This document shows positions 1 through 6,518 of a stretch of DNA of 6,518 nucleotides, piece by piece (the first letter of the stretch is position 1; every line of letters begins with the position of its first letter). The translations under genes and the position numbers were made by a program. The notes beneath the pieces are model-generated. The model was not told where the DNA came from. It worked only from the letters and a program-made list of their open reading frames with translations, and did no database searches. The stretch lies in the NCBI GenBank assembly GCA_021789565.1, contig JAJYJL010000484.1:1-6518 (forward strand), given 5' to 3'. Source of the stretch: Acidobacteriota bacterium (lineage in GTDB: Bacteria; Acidobacteriota; Terriglobia; UBA7540).

Positions 1-648
1 AGCCTTGCTGCGGCCTCGGGTTCCTTCTACGCTCAAATCCGGCCCGACCTTGCCGCCTTCCCCATCGAGCCGATGGCACATAAAGCAGCCCTCTTGACGG
101 TACAGAATTTTTCCATATCTAACTAACCCTTCGTTCGTCTGTCTTTGAAGCGTTGGTGAGGATGCAGGTGATTCCGCTTCGTTCTTTGCCGCATCAAGGC
201 GCGGCAGGTCGTGAAGAAAGTTAACAAGTTCCCAAGTTTCCGGCTCGGTTAGAGTTGCCTTCCAGGAGGGCATGCCAGTCAAACGTACTCCATTCTGTAT
301 GATCCAGAACATGTCGGCGTCGTTCCAATGCTGAACGTGTGGAGAAGTCAAGTCCATGGCAGGAGGGTACATCGCCTGGCCCAGCGTCGTTTTGCCATGC
401 CCATCCACTCCATGGCATAGAGCGCAGGATTGCTCGAAGACCTGTTTTCCGGCACGTACGGATTCCAGGTTTAGGGGTACTGGATTCTTCTGATTTTCGG
501 CCTCAAGCGGAATGGCAATATCTTTTGCGACATTCGCCAGCACGGTCTCGGTACCCGACGGTTGTTGGTGGGCGGTACAGCCCGACATGAACGCGCCCAT
601 GATGATGATTACGCCCACTCCGCAAATGCGTCCTATTGCACGCGCCAA
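1..648 (-). CDS. Diheme cytochrome c lipoprotein (3' end cut by window edge)
   Basis: An open frame of 216 codons runs off the left edge without a stop. Seen: a lipoprotein signal peptide with arginines at 3 and 7, a hydrophobic core at about 10-21 and a lipobox FMSGC with Cys24 as the likely lipidated residue. The first heme site is CALCH (75-79), with GMP giving Met126 as the probable axial ligand. A polar linker follows at about 152-172. The second heme site is CFMCH (188-192), followed by GGKVGPDL; its axial ligand would lie beyond the window. Both halves resemble the class I / CBB3-type cytochrome c domain, so the protein is expected to be anchored in a membrane facing the periplasm and to carry electrons; its partner is unknown. 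I chose the TTG at 648 because GGAGGA lies four bases upstream and gives a compact signal peptide. An in-frame GTG at 678 (or TTG at 675) would overlap the preceding glycosyltransferase gene by a few bases and is the alternative. The identity as cytochrome c is secure; the start is less so. Confidence 0.87.
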   Translation of the reverse strand, partial: MARAIGRICGVGVIIIMGAFMSGCTAHQQPSGTETVLANVAKDIAIPLEAENQKNPVPLNLESVRAGKQVFEQSCALCHGVDGHGKTTLGQAMYPPAMDLTSPHVQHWNDADMFWIIQNGVRLTGMPSWKATLTEPETWELVNFLHDLPRLDAAKNEAESPASSPTLQRQTNEGLVRYGKILYRQEGCFMCHRLDGEGGKVGPDLSVEGTRGRSKA

Positions 649-652
649 AGAG

Positions 653-658
653 TCCTCC
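653..658 (-). promoter_or_regulatory. Shine-Dalgarno GGAGGA for the cytochrome gene
   Basis: The minus strand reads GGAGGACTCTTTG here: a strong ribosome binding sequence, then four bases, then a TTG codon at 648. It is the best-placed binding site near the cytochrome start and decides the TTG over the upstream GTG at 678, which has no comparable sequence in front of it. It lies just after the stop of the upstream glycosyltransferase (672), as expected for a gene translated from a shared message. Confidence 0.55.
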
Positions 659-671
659 GATAGCCTTTTTC

Positions 672-1850
672 TCAACACCCGGCTGCCACTGCGGAAGGAT
701 CGAGACAACCGGACGACTTCTCGTGGCATTCAAGCGAGGCTGGATTGTGGATTATCGATCGCAAAAAAGAGGAGAATTCCCTCTGGAACCGTTCACGTCC
801 GAACCGAAGCGCTAACGAACGAATTGTGGGAGCATCGAAGCAACGCGGGTCGAACCGCTCAACAGCGTCAAGGACAGAGTCGGCGCCCTGCTCCTCGAAT
901 AGAACTCCTGACACCCCGGGTTGAACAATCTCCTGCGCGCCGCCCCCAGCAAAAGCGATAACCGGTTTGCCGCATGCCTGCGCCTCCGCCATTACGATCC
1001 CGAAATCTTCTTCACCGGCAAATACGAAGGCCGTGCATTGTTGCATAGCTCTCACCACTGTTTTCCGGGACTGTGCGCCAAGGAAACGAATGTTTGACTT
1101 GGCGCTTCGCTCAAGTTTTCGCCTCGCGGGGCCGTCGCCGATGACAAGCAACTTCTTCCCGCACCGGTTGAAGGCCTCGACAAGAAGGTCAACGCGTTTA
1201 TAGGGAACCAGTTGTGAAACCACGAGAAAGAAATCATTTGAAGGTTCGTTGGGCCCTCCCAAGACAAATTTCTCAATGTCCACCGGAGGATAAATGACAA
1301 CGCTTTCCCTGCCGTAACAGTCTTTGATTCGCTTCTGAACATTTCGAGAGTTAGCAATAAAGAGTGTGACTCGCTGGGCCGCATCGTAGTCCCATTTGCG
1401 CACCCAATTCCGCATTGCGCTGAGTCCTATGCGAGTGGCCGCGCCCGCTGCGTCATAATAGGATTCGTACCCAGTCCAGACACAACGCATGGGGGTGTGG
1501 CAGTAACAAAGGTGGACCGCGCCAGGATCGGCTCGAACTCCTTTTACGACGGCGGCATCGGAACTTATGATGAGTTGGTAGCCGGTTAAATCGAGCCGGC
1601 TGACTGCGGCTGGAAAAAGAGGAAGATAATAAGGATACAAGCGGGATGCATAAGGCAGCTTCTGCAGCATGGAACTTCGGATAAGGCGGTTCCTAAGAGC
1701 GGACGAGAGATTTGCCGGGTCGCTTACCAGTGTATAAATATCCGCTGCCGGAAAGTGGTCGGCCATGGCTTCGAAAACGTGTTCGCCTCCGCGCCGCGTT
1801 ACCAGCCAATGGTGGACGAGAGCTACCTTGAGTGCTGCGAAAGGATTCAT
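672..1850 (-). CDS. GT4 family glycosyltransferase, WbaZ-like
   Basis: A 392-residue GT-B fold glycosyltransferase, a normal length for GT4. Seen: the N-terminal strand KVALVHHWL followed by RRGGE (8-23), which starts the acceptor domain; CYCHTPMRCVW (115-125), the HTPxRxxW signature I associate with WbaZ-like mannosyltransferases; YPPVD (187-191) at the domain hinge; VPYKR (215-219) and GDGPARRKLE (238-247) in the nucleotide-sugar domain; and the retaining EX7E motif with Glu281 and Glu289, followed by ACGKPVIAF. It probably transfers a hexose, perhaps mannose, from a nucleotide sugar to a lipid-linked glycan at the inner membrane; the sugar is inferred only from family resemblance. The start is three bases after the stop of the methyltransferase gene, with no strong ribosome binding site, so translation may be coupled. 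The last 20 or so residues form an unusual tail with Cys375, Cys382 and a terminal Cys392, beyond the expected end of the fold. Confidence 0.92.
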   Translation of the reverse strand: MNPFAALKVALVHHWLVTRRGGEHVFEAMADHFPAADIYTLVSDPANLSSALRNRLIRSSMLQKLPYASRLYPYYLPLFPAAVSRLDLTGYQLIISSDAAVVKGVRADPGAVHLCYCHTPMRCVWTGYESYYDAAGAATRIGLSAMRNWVRKWDYDAAQRVTLFIANSRNVQKRIKDCYGRESVVIYPPVDIEKFVLGGPNEPSNDFFLVVSQLVPYKRVDLLVEAFNRCGKKLLVIGDGPARRKLERSAKSNIRFLGAQSRKTVVRAMQQCTAFVFAGEEDFGIVMAEAQACGKPVIAFAGGGAQEIVQPGVSGVLFEEQGADSVLDAVERFDPRCFDAPTIRSLALRFGRERFQREFSSFLRSIIHNPASLECHEKSSGCLDPSAVAAGC

Positions 1851-1853
1851 GGG

Positions 1854-2651
1854 TTATAACTCAAGAGAAGACTGTGAAGAGAGCTCGCGGCCATCCTTTC
1901 GAACCGCTGCCGATACCAGAGCCACGCAGTTGGTCTTTGTGGGCGACGTGATTTCTGCGGCACACTTCTCGCTTGTTTCCTCCCAAGATGAAATGCCTGT
2001 CCGGCGATAGTATTCAACCCTTTCCATATCAAAGTTCGCGAGCAGGGCGCTCATAGACTCTCGGTCGTAAACCCGGTACCATTCAGTCTGCCCCTTGATT
2101 CCAAACGGGACTGTCATGACGAACTGTCCCCCCGGCTTCAGAACATTTCGAACCTTCTGAACCACAGAATAATCTGTAGTCATTTCGCGCCTTTTCCCGT
2201 AAGCGTTGAGGCCGATGTGTTCCAAAGTCGAGACAGCAATAACGGCGTCAACTGAATTTTCGGCGACTTGAGCAGAGGAGAAATCCCCAGCCAGGCGAGT
2301 CAAGTTGGGATGTGTAAAGGGATACAGACGCAGGTCGGAGGCCAGGACCTTATATCCCCGGTTCGCAAGCTCGAGCGACAAACTGCTTTCTGTGCATCCA
2401 AGGTCTACAACAGTTGAACCCTTTGGGGCTCGAAGGTTGGCAAACACGAATGGGATTTCCACGATGCGTTCGGAGATGTGCAAGGTCATGAAAGGCATAT
2501 TCAATGGCTGTGGGAGACATCCGACAACAAGGCGCATCCAGGAAGACTCCGATCTGACGGTGTACTTGACCGGGTCATTATTAAAATGGACCGGCACGGA
2601 GGGACGGCAGAAGAACAAAATCTTCTTAAATCTCGCTTTGGCAGGCGTCAT
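1854..2651 (-). CDS. Class I SAM-dependent methyltransferase
   Basis: A 265-residue protein with a Rossmann-type methyltransferase core. Seen: ERIVEIPFVFANL (61-73) before the core; motif I as VVDLGCTESS (81-90); the acidic residue closing strand 2 in LASDLR (Asp106); GDF (122-124); STLEHIGLNAYG (141-152); LKPGGQFVMTVPFG (171-184); and WYRVYD (191-196). This combination (DxGCxES, STxEHIGLxxYG, TVPFG, WYRVYD) matches a group of methyltransferases that I know from glycan biosynthesis clusters, so Thr in place of the usual motif I glycine is not in itself a defect. The acceptor is unknown; between two glycosyltransferases the likely role is methylation of a sugar, possibly at the chain end. The ATG is supported by GAGGG seven bases upstream. 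The gene begins 42 bases after the previous transferase and ends three bases before the next one, so all three are probably co-transcribed. Confidence 0.88.
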   Translation of the reverse strand: MTPAKARFKKILFFCRPSVPVHFNNDPVKYTVRSESSWMRLVVGCLPQPLNMPFMTLHISERIVEIPFVFANLRAPKGSTVVDLGCTESSLSLELANRGYKVLASDLRLYPFTHPNLTRLAGDFSSAQVAENSVDAVIAVSTLEHIGLNAYGKRREMTTDYSVVQKVRNVLKPGGQFVMTVPFGIKGQTEWYRVYDRESMSALLANFDMERVEYYRRTGISSWEETSEKCAAEITSPTKTNCVALVSAAVRKDGRELSSQSSLEL

Positions 2652-2658
2652 ATTTGTT

Positions 2659-2663
2659 CCCTC
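2659..2663 (-). promoter_or_regulatory. Shine-Dalgarno GAGGG for the methyltransferase gene
   Basis: On the minus strand GAGGG precedes the ATG at 2651 by seven bases, a standard spacing. It supports this ATG over internal methionines at residues 39 and 52. The 42-base gap in which it lies shows no promoter or hairpin that I can recognise. Confidence 0.45.
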
Positions 2664-2693
2664 GCTTCACGCCTCGATTTCGGGGCAAATAAC

Positions 2694-3794
2694 TCAAATT
2701 TCTATCAACGTTTTGTATAGTTCCGCATGGTTTCTTCCGCATTCTTCCCAGCCAAAAACCCTCGCGCGGTCGAGGCCTCGACAGCGCAAGAGTCCACGCA
2801 AGTCCGCCGATTCCAGGACCTTCTCGACCACTGCCGCCAAGTCCTCGCAACTTGTCGGATCAAAGAATTGGGCTGCATCGCCGGCGATTTCAGGGAGCGC
2901 GGCGGCCTGCGAGCATACAACTGGCGTGCCGCAGGCCATCGCCTCGACCACGGGATAGCCAAAGCCTTCCATCAGCGAAGGCATGACAAACAAATCTGCC
3001 GCGGCGTATAGACAGGGGAGATCTTCCTCATCCACGTGTGGTATGAAGCGCACATATGGCAAAATTCCAAGGCGCGTGCACATGGCCTCCAGGTACTCCT
3101 TTTGGTGACACCCTTCACCAACGATGACCAGTTCGTGGTTACCCACTTTGCGGCCGCGCAGAAGGCTGAACGCTCGGAGCAGTTGGTCAATATTCTTATG
3201 GGGCTTTAGGTTGCCCACGTAAAGAAGGTAGGGTGTACTGAGCGAAACTCTCCTCTTGACTCGTTCGCGAGCCTCCTCGATATCAAATTCTCGGAAACGA
3301 GGATGCACGCCGTTATAAATAACCGCAATCCTCTCCTCCGTGACTCCGAGCCTTTGAACAAGCTGCCGTTTCGAAAAATGGGAGACAGTCACAATGCGCC
3401 GTGCGTTGCGGGTGGCGAAACGCAGCAAGGGCCAGGCATAAGCTCTCGATGCAAGAAAGCGTGAAGACGGCGGGGCCAGCAGGTGGATCAGGTCATGAAT
3501 GGTTACCACGAAGTCTCCCCGAAACATCACCGGCACGTTGTAGTGTGGGACATGCAATAAATCGGCTCCGCGGGCAGCCCAGGGTACACTGAACTGTTCT
3601 CGTAATCCATAAATCGGCAGATCAACAACGGTGAGGGTGTCACAAAGCGGGCGCAGAGTATCGGCATCGCACGCTTGAACAAGGGCATGGATCGTAAGGC
3701 CATGGCGGTTTTTAAGCCCTTCCAGAAGGTTCATCACGTATCTGCCAATTCCCGAGTGCAGCCACCGTGCGTCAATGATCAAGCGCTTGGGCAT
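2694..3794 (-). CDS. GT4 family glycosyltransferase, MtfB-like
   Basis: A 366-residue GT-B glycosyltransferase. Seen from the chosen start: RLIIDARWLHSGIGRYV (4-20), the typical N-terminus of MtfB-like GT4 enzymes; TIHDL (98-102); VSHFSK (137-142); YNGVHP (160-165); VGNLKPHKN (193-201) opening the nucleotide-sugar domain; VGEG (225-228); and the retaining EX7E motif with Glu276 and Glu284 in MEGFGYPVVEAMACGTPVV. The family includes mannosyltransferases of O-antigen synthesis, so a hexose, perhaps mannose, is a reasonable but unproven donor sugar. I chose the ATG at 3794 because the fold starts directly after it. The frame stays open to a GTG at 3878 (394 residues), which would add 28 basic, unconserved-looking residues and overlap the polymerase gene by 35 bases; an ATG at 3866 and a GTG at 3803 are further options. 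No strong ribosome binding site distinguishes these. The family call is firm and the start is moderate. Confidence 0.92.
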   Translation of the reverse strand: MPKRLIIDARWLHSGIGRYVMNLLEGLKNRHGLTIHALVQACDADTLRPLCDTLTVVDLPIYGLREQFSVPWAARGADLLHVPHYNVPVMFRGDFVVTIHDLIHLLAPPSSRFLASRAYAWPLLRFATRNARRIVTVSHFSKRQLVQRLGVTEERIAVIYNGVHPRFREFDIEEARERVKRRVSLSTPYLLYVGNLKPHKNIDQLLRAFSLLRGRKVGNHELVIVGEGCHQKEYLEAMCTRLGILPYVRFIPHVDEEDLPCLYAAADLFVMPSLMEGFGYPVVEAMACGTPVVCSQAAALPEIAGDAAQFFDPTSCEDLAAVVEKVLESADLRGLLRCRGLDRARVFGWEECGRNHAELYKTLIEI

Positions 3795-3843
3795 ACAAAC
3801 CACACGGAACGTTTTCAATCCGCTTTCCGGGCGAGGGCCGCAT

Positions 3844-5307
3844 TTATACCTGCGCTGAAATCGCATGGGGCTTGGCACGGTCGAGCCGATTCATGACTAA
3901 TCCCATAACCGCCACAAACACCGTCATGTTTCGCCAATAGGTGTACGCATCGACAGCCATCATCTGAGCCCACTCGCCGCACCAGAATGAGAACAAGACG
4001 GCGCCCCAGAAGGCCGCAATCCCCGTTTCTTTTCGGGCAGCCCGAAGAAAGGTCCTGAAAACAGCTGCGCTGAAGAACAAAAATGCACCCAACCCAACTA
4101 CTCCGCATTCGATGAGAAGATTTAGAAACCCGTTGTCACTGATGATGGGATCGTGAAACAGCCGAGTAAAAGGAAGAGTCTTGTAACCAATGCCGAAGAG
4201 CAGATATCCAGGATGCGACGCCAAAAGAGAGATAACAGAACTCCATGTGTCGAAACGTCCGCTGGAGGCCAAGTTAGGGTGCGTCAATATCTGGGCAAGA
4301 TTTCCGATCCGGGCGCTCACCAGGTAGTTCCACAAACTTTGTGAATAAAAAGGAAGCAAAAGCACAGGCGCTCCTAGGACGACGCATAAAAGGGCGACAC
4401 GATGCCAACGAACGCCTCCTGCGACGCAGATAAAGGCGATGATCGCGACTAGCACAGAAATCCACGTACTTCGTGTGAAGGAAACGAACACGGCGGCGCT
4501 AAGAATTCCTGCAAAAGTCAATAGCATGGGTAGCGGAACCCCAATCTCGTGCTCGCGCTTCGAGACAAGCGCCGACGCCGCAAGGATCAGAAAGAAGGCG
4601 CACAGATTGCCAAAGTTTCCTGCCTCATAGAAGACCCCTTGAGCGCGGCGCATGATGGACGTCCGCAGCCAAATGAATTGGTGTGCAGCCGGATGAGGGA
4701 TGGGAATCGGCCAGATAAAATCAACAATGCCATACGCCGCAGTCAGGACGGCTGCAATAAACAAAATGGTCATCATTGCCCTCTCAAGTTGCGTTCCATG
4801 CTGGCACGCACCCCCACGAATCAGGCAGTAAACTAGTCCGCACTGGCATAGCATCAGCCAGCGGAAGAAACCCTGATTCCCTACCTCCACCCCTGAAAGC
4901 CACCACCCGAAAGGAAGCGAAAGGCCTGTTCCTAAGAGAAACACCAGCAGGCCAAGAGCGATAGGATCGAGTCGAAACTTAAAGTCGGGCAACCGCACCA
5001 GCACGACAACGACACCTATGGGAATCAGCAAAGTCGAGACATAGATTGGCGTCTCCCCCAGCGCGCCTGTGTAAAATGGAGGAATTAGAACGACTGCCAA
5101 AAGCATTGCCGCGACCAGCATCATGGGCTCTCGCACGACCTTGAGAACGAAAAGGAAAACCAACGAGAGTGCAGCCAATATAAATGGGATGGCCAGATGC
5201 CAGTCGAGCGCCACTGCACCGGTGGAAACAGCCAAAGCTGCCACCCAAAGCAGAATCCCCGCTCCGCTCCAGGCTCCTTCCGAAATCAACGCTGTGCGAG
5301 ATTTCAT
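3844..5307 (-). CDS. O-antigen ligase/polymerase family membrane protein (Wzy-like)
   Basis: A 487-residue integral membrane protein with roughly a dozen hydrophobic segments spread from residue 13 to 472. Seen: SFTRSTW (276-282), then a membrane segment, then a long, probably periplasmic loop (about 322-390) carrying SSGRFDTW (348-355) and SHPGYLLFGIGY (364-375), and SDNGFLNLLIECGVVGLG (390-407). These are hallmarks of the Wzy_C / O-antigen ligase family, where arginines on periplasmic loops are thought to handle the lipid-linked glycan; Arg279 and Arg351 are candidates. The protein either polymerises repeat units (Wzy) or ligates the finished chain (WaaL-like); sequence alone seldom separates these, but the adjacent flippase and transferases favour a polymerase. 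Its ATG overlaps the stop of the flippase gene in ATGA and lacks its own clear ribosome binding site, so it is probably translated by coupling. It ends in TAA directly followed by ATG. Confidence 0.9.
   Translation of the reverse strand: MKSRTALISEGAWSGAGILLWVAALAVSTGAVALDWHLAIPFILAALSLVFLFVLKVVREPMMLVAAMLLAVVLIPPFYTGALGETPIYVSTLLIPIGVVVVLVRLPDFKFRLDPIALGLLVFLLGTGLSLPFGWWLSGVEVGNQGFFRWLMLCQCGLVYCLIRGGACQHGTQLERAMMTILFIAAVLTAAYGIVDFIWPIPIPHPAAHQFIWLRTSIMRRAQGVFYEAGNFGNLCAFFLILAASALVSKREHEIGVPLPMLLTFAGILSAAVFVSFTRSTWISVLVAIIAFICVAGGVRWHRVALLCVVLGAPVLLLPFYSQSLWNYLVSARIGNLAQILTHPNLASSGRFDTWSSVISLLASHPGYLLFGIGYKTLPFTRLFHDPIISDNGFLNLLIECGVVGLGAFLFFSAAVFRTFLRAARKETGIAAFWGAVLFSFWCGEWAQMMAVDAYTYWRNMTVFVAVMGLVMNRLDRAKPHAISAQV
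5304..5307 (-). promoter_or_regulatory. ATGA start-stop overlap between flippase and polymerase genes
   Basis: The minus strand reads ATGA: the ATG of the polymerase gene and the TGA of the flippase gene share bases. I see no purine-rich ribosome binding site in the 20 bases upstream, so re-initiation by the ribosome finishing the flippase is the likely way the polymerase is translated. Confidence 0.6.
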
Positions 5308-6518
5308 AAACTATCGTCTGCAAACAGCAGCATCTCCTGGAGCCTGCGCCCGCGCATGATGATCGACATCGCCGCAATCAGAGCAATGCTCCAAACAACT
5401 CCAACTGTTGTGGAGTCGGCGAGGAGAAGCGAGAGCACCATAAGCCCGGCGCCGCAGCAGGCCAGAATCCCTAAGATAGTTCTGGCCGACCTCAACAAAT
5501 TCCCCGAAATCAAGAAACCGAGGTAGACCGAGCTGACACAGAATTCACGCAGAACACAGGCAACAGCGGTCCCATTTGGGCCGTACGTCGCGGAGAGGAG
5601 GATACTGAGCGCACCGCCTGCAATTGCTCCCACAAGGAGCGCGGCCAAATAAGCACTCTGTTTCTTGGCGGCAACAAAGATATAAAACATAGCTGTGTTC
5701 ATGAAAATGAATGGAAACGTCACAACGAGAATCCTCAAAGCGGGAGATGCAAGAACGAGTCGCGCGCCAAATAGGATATGCAACAGATTCGGAGCGAAGA
5801 GTCCGGCCAGAATTGACCCCGCCGTCATCAGGAGAATGCCGCATTGCATGACGCTCTGAACATAAGCGTCCGCGCACTTTCCGGGATTGCGCAACAGCCT
5901 GGAAAGCTTTGGGAAAAGGACAGTCATCATCAAAGACGCGGCAATAAAACATCCGACTGGGAACCACGCTGCGGCCTGATAACTCCCCAATTCGCGACTG
6001 GAGGTAAATGGACTGAGAGTGAGAATGTCGAGGCGAAGATTCAAGGCTTGAAGAATTGCCGCGATCCCGATCGGTAATCCGGCGACCAACATTCGTCCGG
6101 GGCTACAAGGGGCCCAGGCACAGAGGCCTCCGGGCGAAAAGGATTTTCGAACGAGACCCCAGCCGACACAGGTCTCAAGCGCTTGCCCCGCCACGAGCGC
6201 GATTACCACAATAGCCAGACTTGAGTGAAGCAGCAACGCAATGCCTACCCACAGTGTCGTGAAAGCGGCGTTAACAAATTGTTGCAGCGCTATATAATGC
6301 ATTCTTTCAAAGGCCTTGAATACGGCCATGGATGCTTGCGAGAACGTTTGCAGCGCCACCTTCAAGAGAAGCACATACAGCAGTATCCGCGTCCCCTCCT
6401 CATGAATCTCAATGCGGGCAAAGAGCACGGAAAAGGTCACGACGACCGCCAGAAGCGGCAACTTGAGCCAGTGCACTCCCCAGAACACAGGCCTGAGTCC
6501 TTCGGGGCGCGCCGCCAG
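5304..6518 (-). CDS. Polysaccharide flippase, MOP superfamily (Wzx-like; 5' end cut by window edge)
   Basis: An open frame of 404 residues continues to the right edge with no stop, so the true start lies outside; the GTG at 6488 is simply the first start-like codon inside the window and is not preferred. The family is usually 420-500 residues with 12-14 membrane helices, so the first one or two helices are probably missing. Seen: about eleven or twelve hydrophobic segments; VFKAFERMHYIALQQFVNA at about residues 66-84 of the visible part, typical of the loop and following helix in Wzx proteins; GLPIGIAAILQALNLRLDILTL in the middle, where the second half-domain starts; FPKLSRL after a central helix; and NTAMFYIFVAAKKQ in the C-terminal half. 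The expected role is moving undecaprenyl-linked sugar units from the cytoplasmic to the periplasmic face of the inner membrane. It ends overlapping the polymerase gene, the classic Wzx-Wzy pairing. Confidence 0.88.
   Translation of the reverse strand: MAARPEGLRPVFWGVHWLKLPLLAVVVTFSVLFARIEIHEEGTRILLYVLLLKVALQTFSQASMAVFKAFERMHYIALQQFVNAAFTTLWVGIALLLHSSLAIVVIALVAGQALETCVGWGLVRKSFSPGGLCAWAPCSPGRMLVAGLPIGIAAILQALNLRLDILTLSPFTSSRELGSYQAAAWFPVGCFIAASLMMTVLFPKLSRLLRNPGKCADAYVQSVMQCGILLMTAGSILAGLFAPNLLHILFGARLVLASPALRILVVTFPFIFMNTAMFYIFVAAKKQSAYLAALLVGAIAGGALSILLSATYGPNGTAVACVLREFCVSSVYLGFLISGNLLRSARTILGILACCGAGLMVLSLLLADSTTVGVVWSIALIAAMSIIMRGRRLQEMLLFADDSL

Noticed and set aside
601..609. Short run of GAT repeats
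   Set aside because: Only three units on the plus strand; on the coding strand it is simply ATC codons for the isoleucines of the signal peptide core.
503..733. Minus-strand 76-codon frame over the transferase-cytochrome junction
   Set aside because: It is out of frame with both genes; the true frame there encodes the lipoprotein signal peptide and leads into CxxCH.
512..961. Plus-strand open frame of 149 codons opposite the cytochrome start and the end of the WbaZ-like transferase
   Set aside because: Antisense to two genes with clear motifs; low-complexity basic product with no domain.
1854..2651. Methyltransferase motif I (DLGCTES) as a sign of an inactive enzyme
   Set aside because: The related glycan-cluster methyltransferases that I recall also have a DxGCxES form here, and the remaining motifs are intact.
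2652..2693. Gap between the MtfB-like transferase and the methyltransferase as a possible promoter or terminator
   Set aside because: Forty-two bases with no convincing -10/-35 pair and no GC hairpin followed by a T run; it only holds a ribosome binding site.
2305..2958. Plus-strand open frame of 217 codons opposite the methyltransferase and the MtfB-like transferase
   Set aside because: It lies entirely antisense to two well-supported genes, its product shows no recognisable domain and is rich in Ser, Arg and Pro as expected of an antisense frame, and it has no plausible context.
3815..4108. Minus-strand 97-codon frame inside the polymerase end
   Set aside because: A shifted-frame shadow of the membrane protein gene; no motif or separate start signal.

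Overview
The window is a fully coding stretch read entirely from the minus strand. It holds six genes packed head to tail, and the largest gap between them is about 50 bases. Five form the downstream part of a cell-surface polysaccharide (O-antigen, capsule or exopolysaccharide) locus of the Wzx/Wzy type. The sixth is a membrane-anchored diheme cytochrome c lipoprotein that is cut by the left edge.

The host is a Gram-negative-type bacterium: a Wzx/Wzy pathway sits next to a lipoprotein cytochrome c. Base composition looks moderately GC-rich by eye (not computed). The style of the proteins, especially the WbaZ-like transferase and the cytochrome domain with a YPPA...NGVRLTGMPSW pattern, reminds me of soil or sediment phyla such as Acidobacteriota. 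That placement is an impression from memory and not a demonstrated assignment.

Layout in transcription order, right to left: (1) 6518-5304, a polysaccharide flippase of the MOP superfamily whose start lies beyond the right edge; (2) 5307-3844, an O-antigen ligase/polymerase family membrane protein, coupled to the flippase by an ATGA overlap; (3) 3794-2694, a GT4 glycosyltransferase of the MtfB-like type; (4) 2651-1854, a class I SAM-dependent methyltransferase of a kind often found in glycan clusters; (5) 1850-672, a second GT4 glycosyltransferase, WbaZ-like; (6) 648-1, the diheme lipoprotein cytochrome c, which follows almost without a gap.

Inferred joint role: the two transferases (and others outside the window) add sugars to a lipid-linked repeat unit on the cytoplasmic face. 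The methyltransferase may modify or cap the glycan. The flippase moves the unit across the inner membrane and the polymerase joins units or ligates the product. No initiating phosphoglycosyltransferase, Wza/Wzc export proteins or nucleotide-sugar synthesis genes are seen here, so the locus must extend beyond the window.

I see no RNA gene, mobile element, CRISPR array, long repeat, terminator or clear promoter. The plus strand carries only fortuitous open frames opposite the real genes. I found no evidence for a previously undescribed system. The least ordinary points are the cytochrome attached to the end of a polysaccharide operon with a probable TTG start, and a small stop-start mini-frame between the polymerase and the first transferase.
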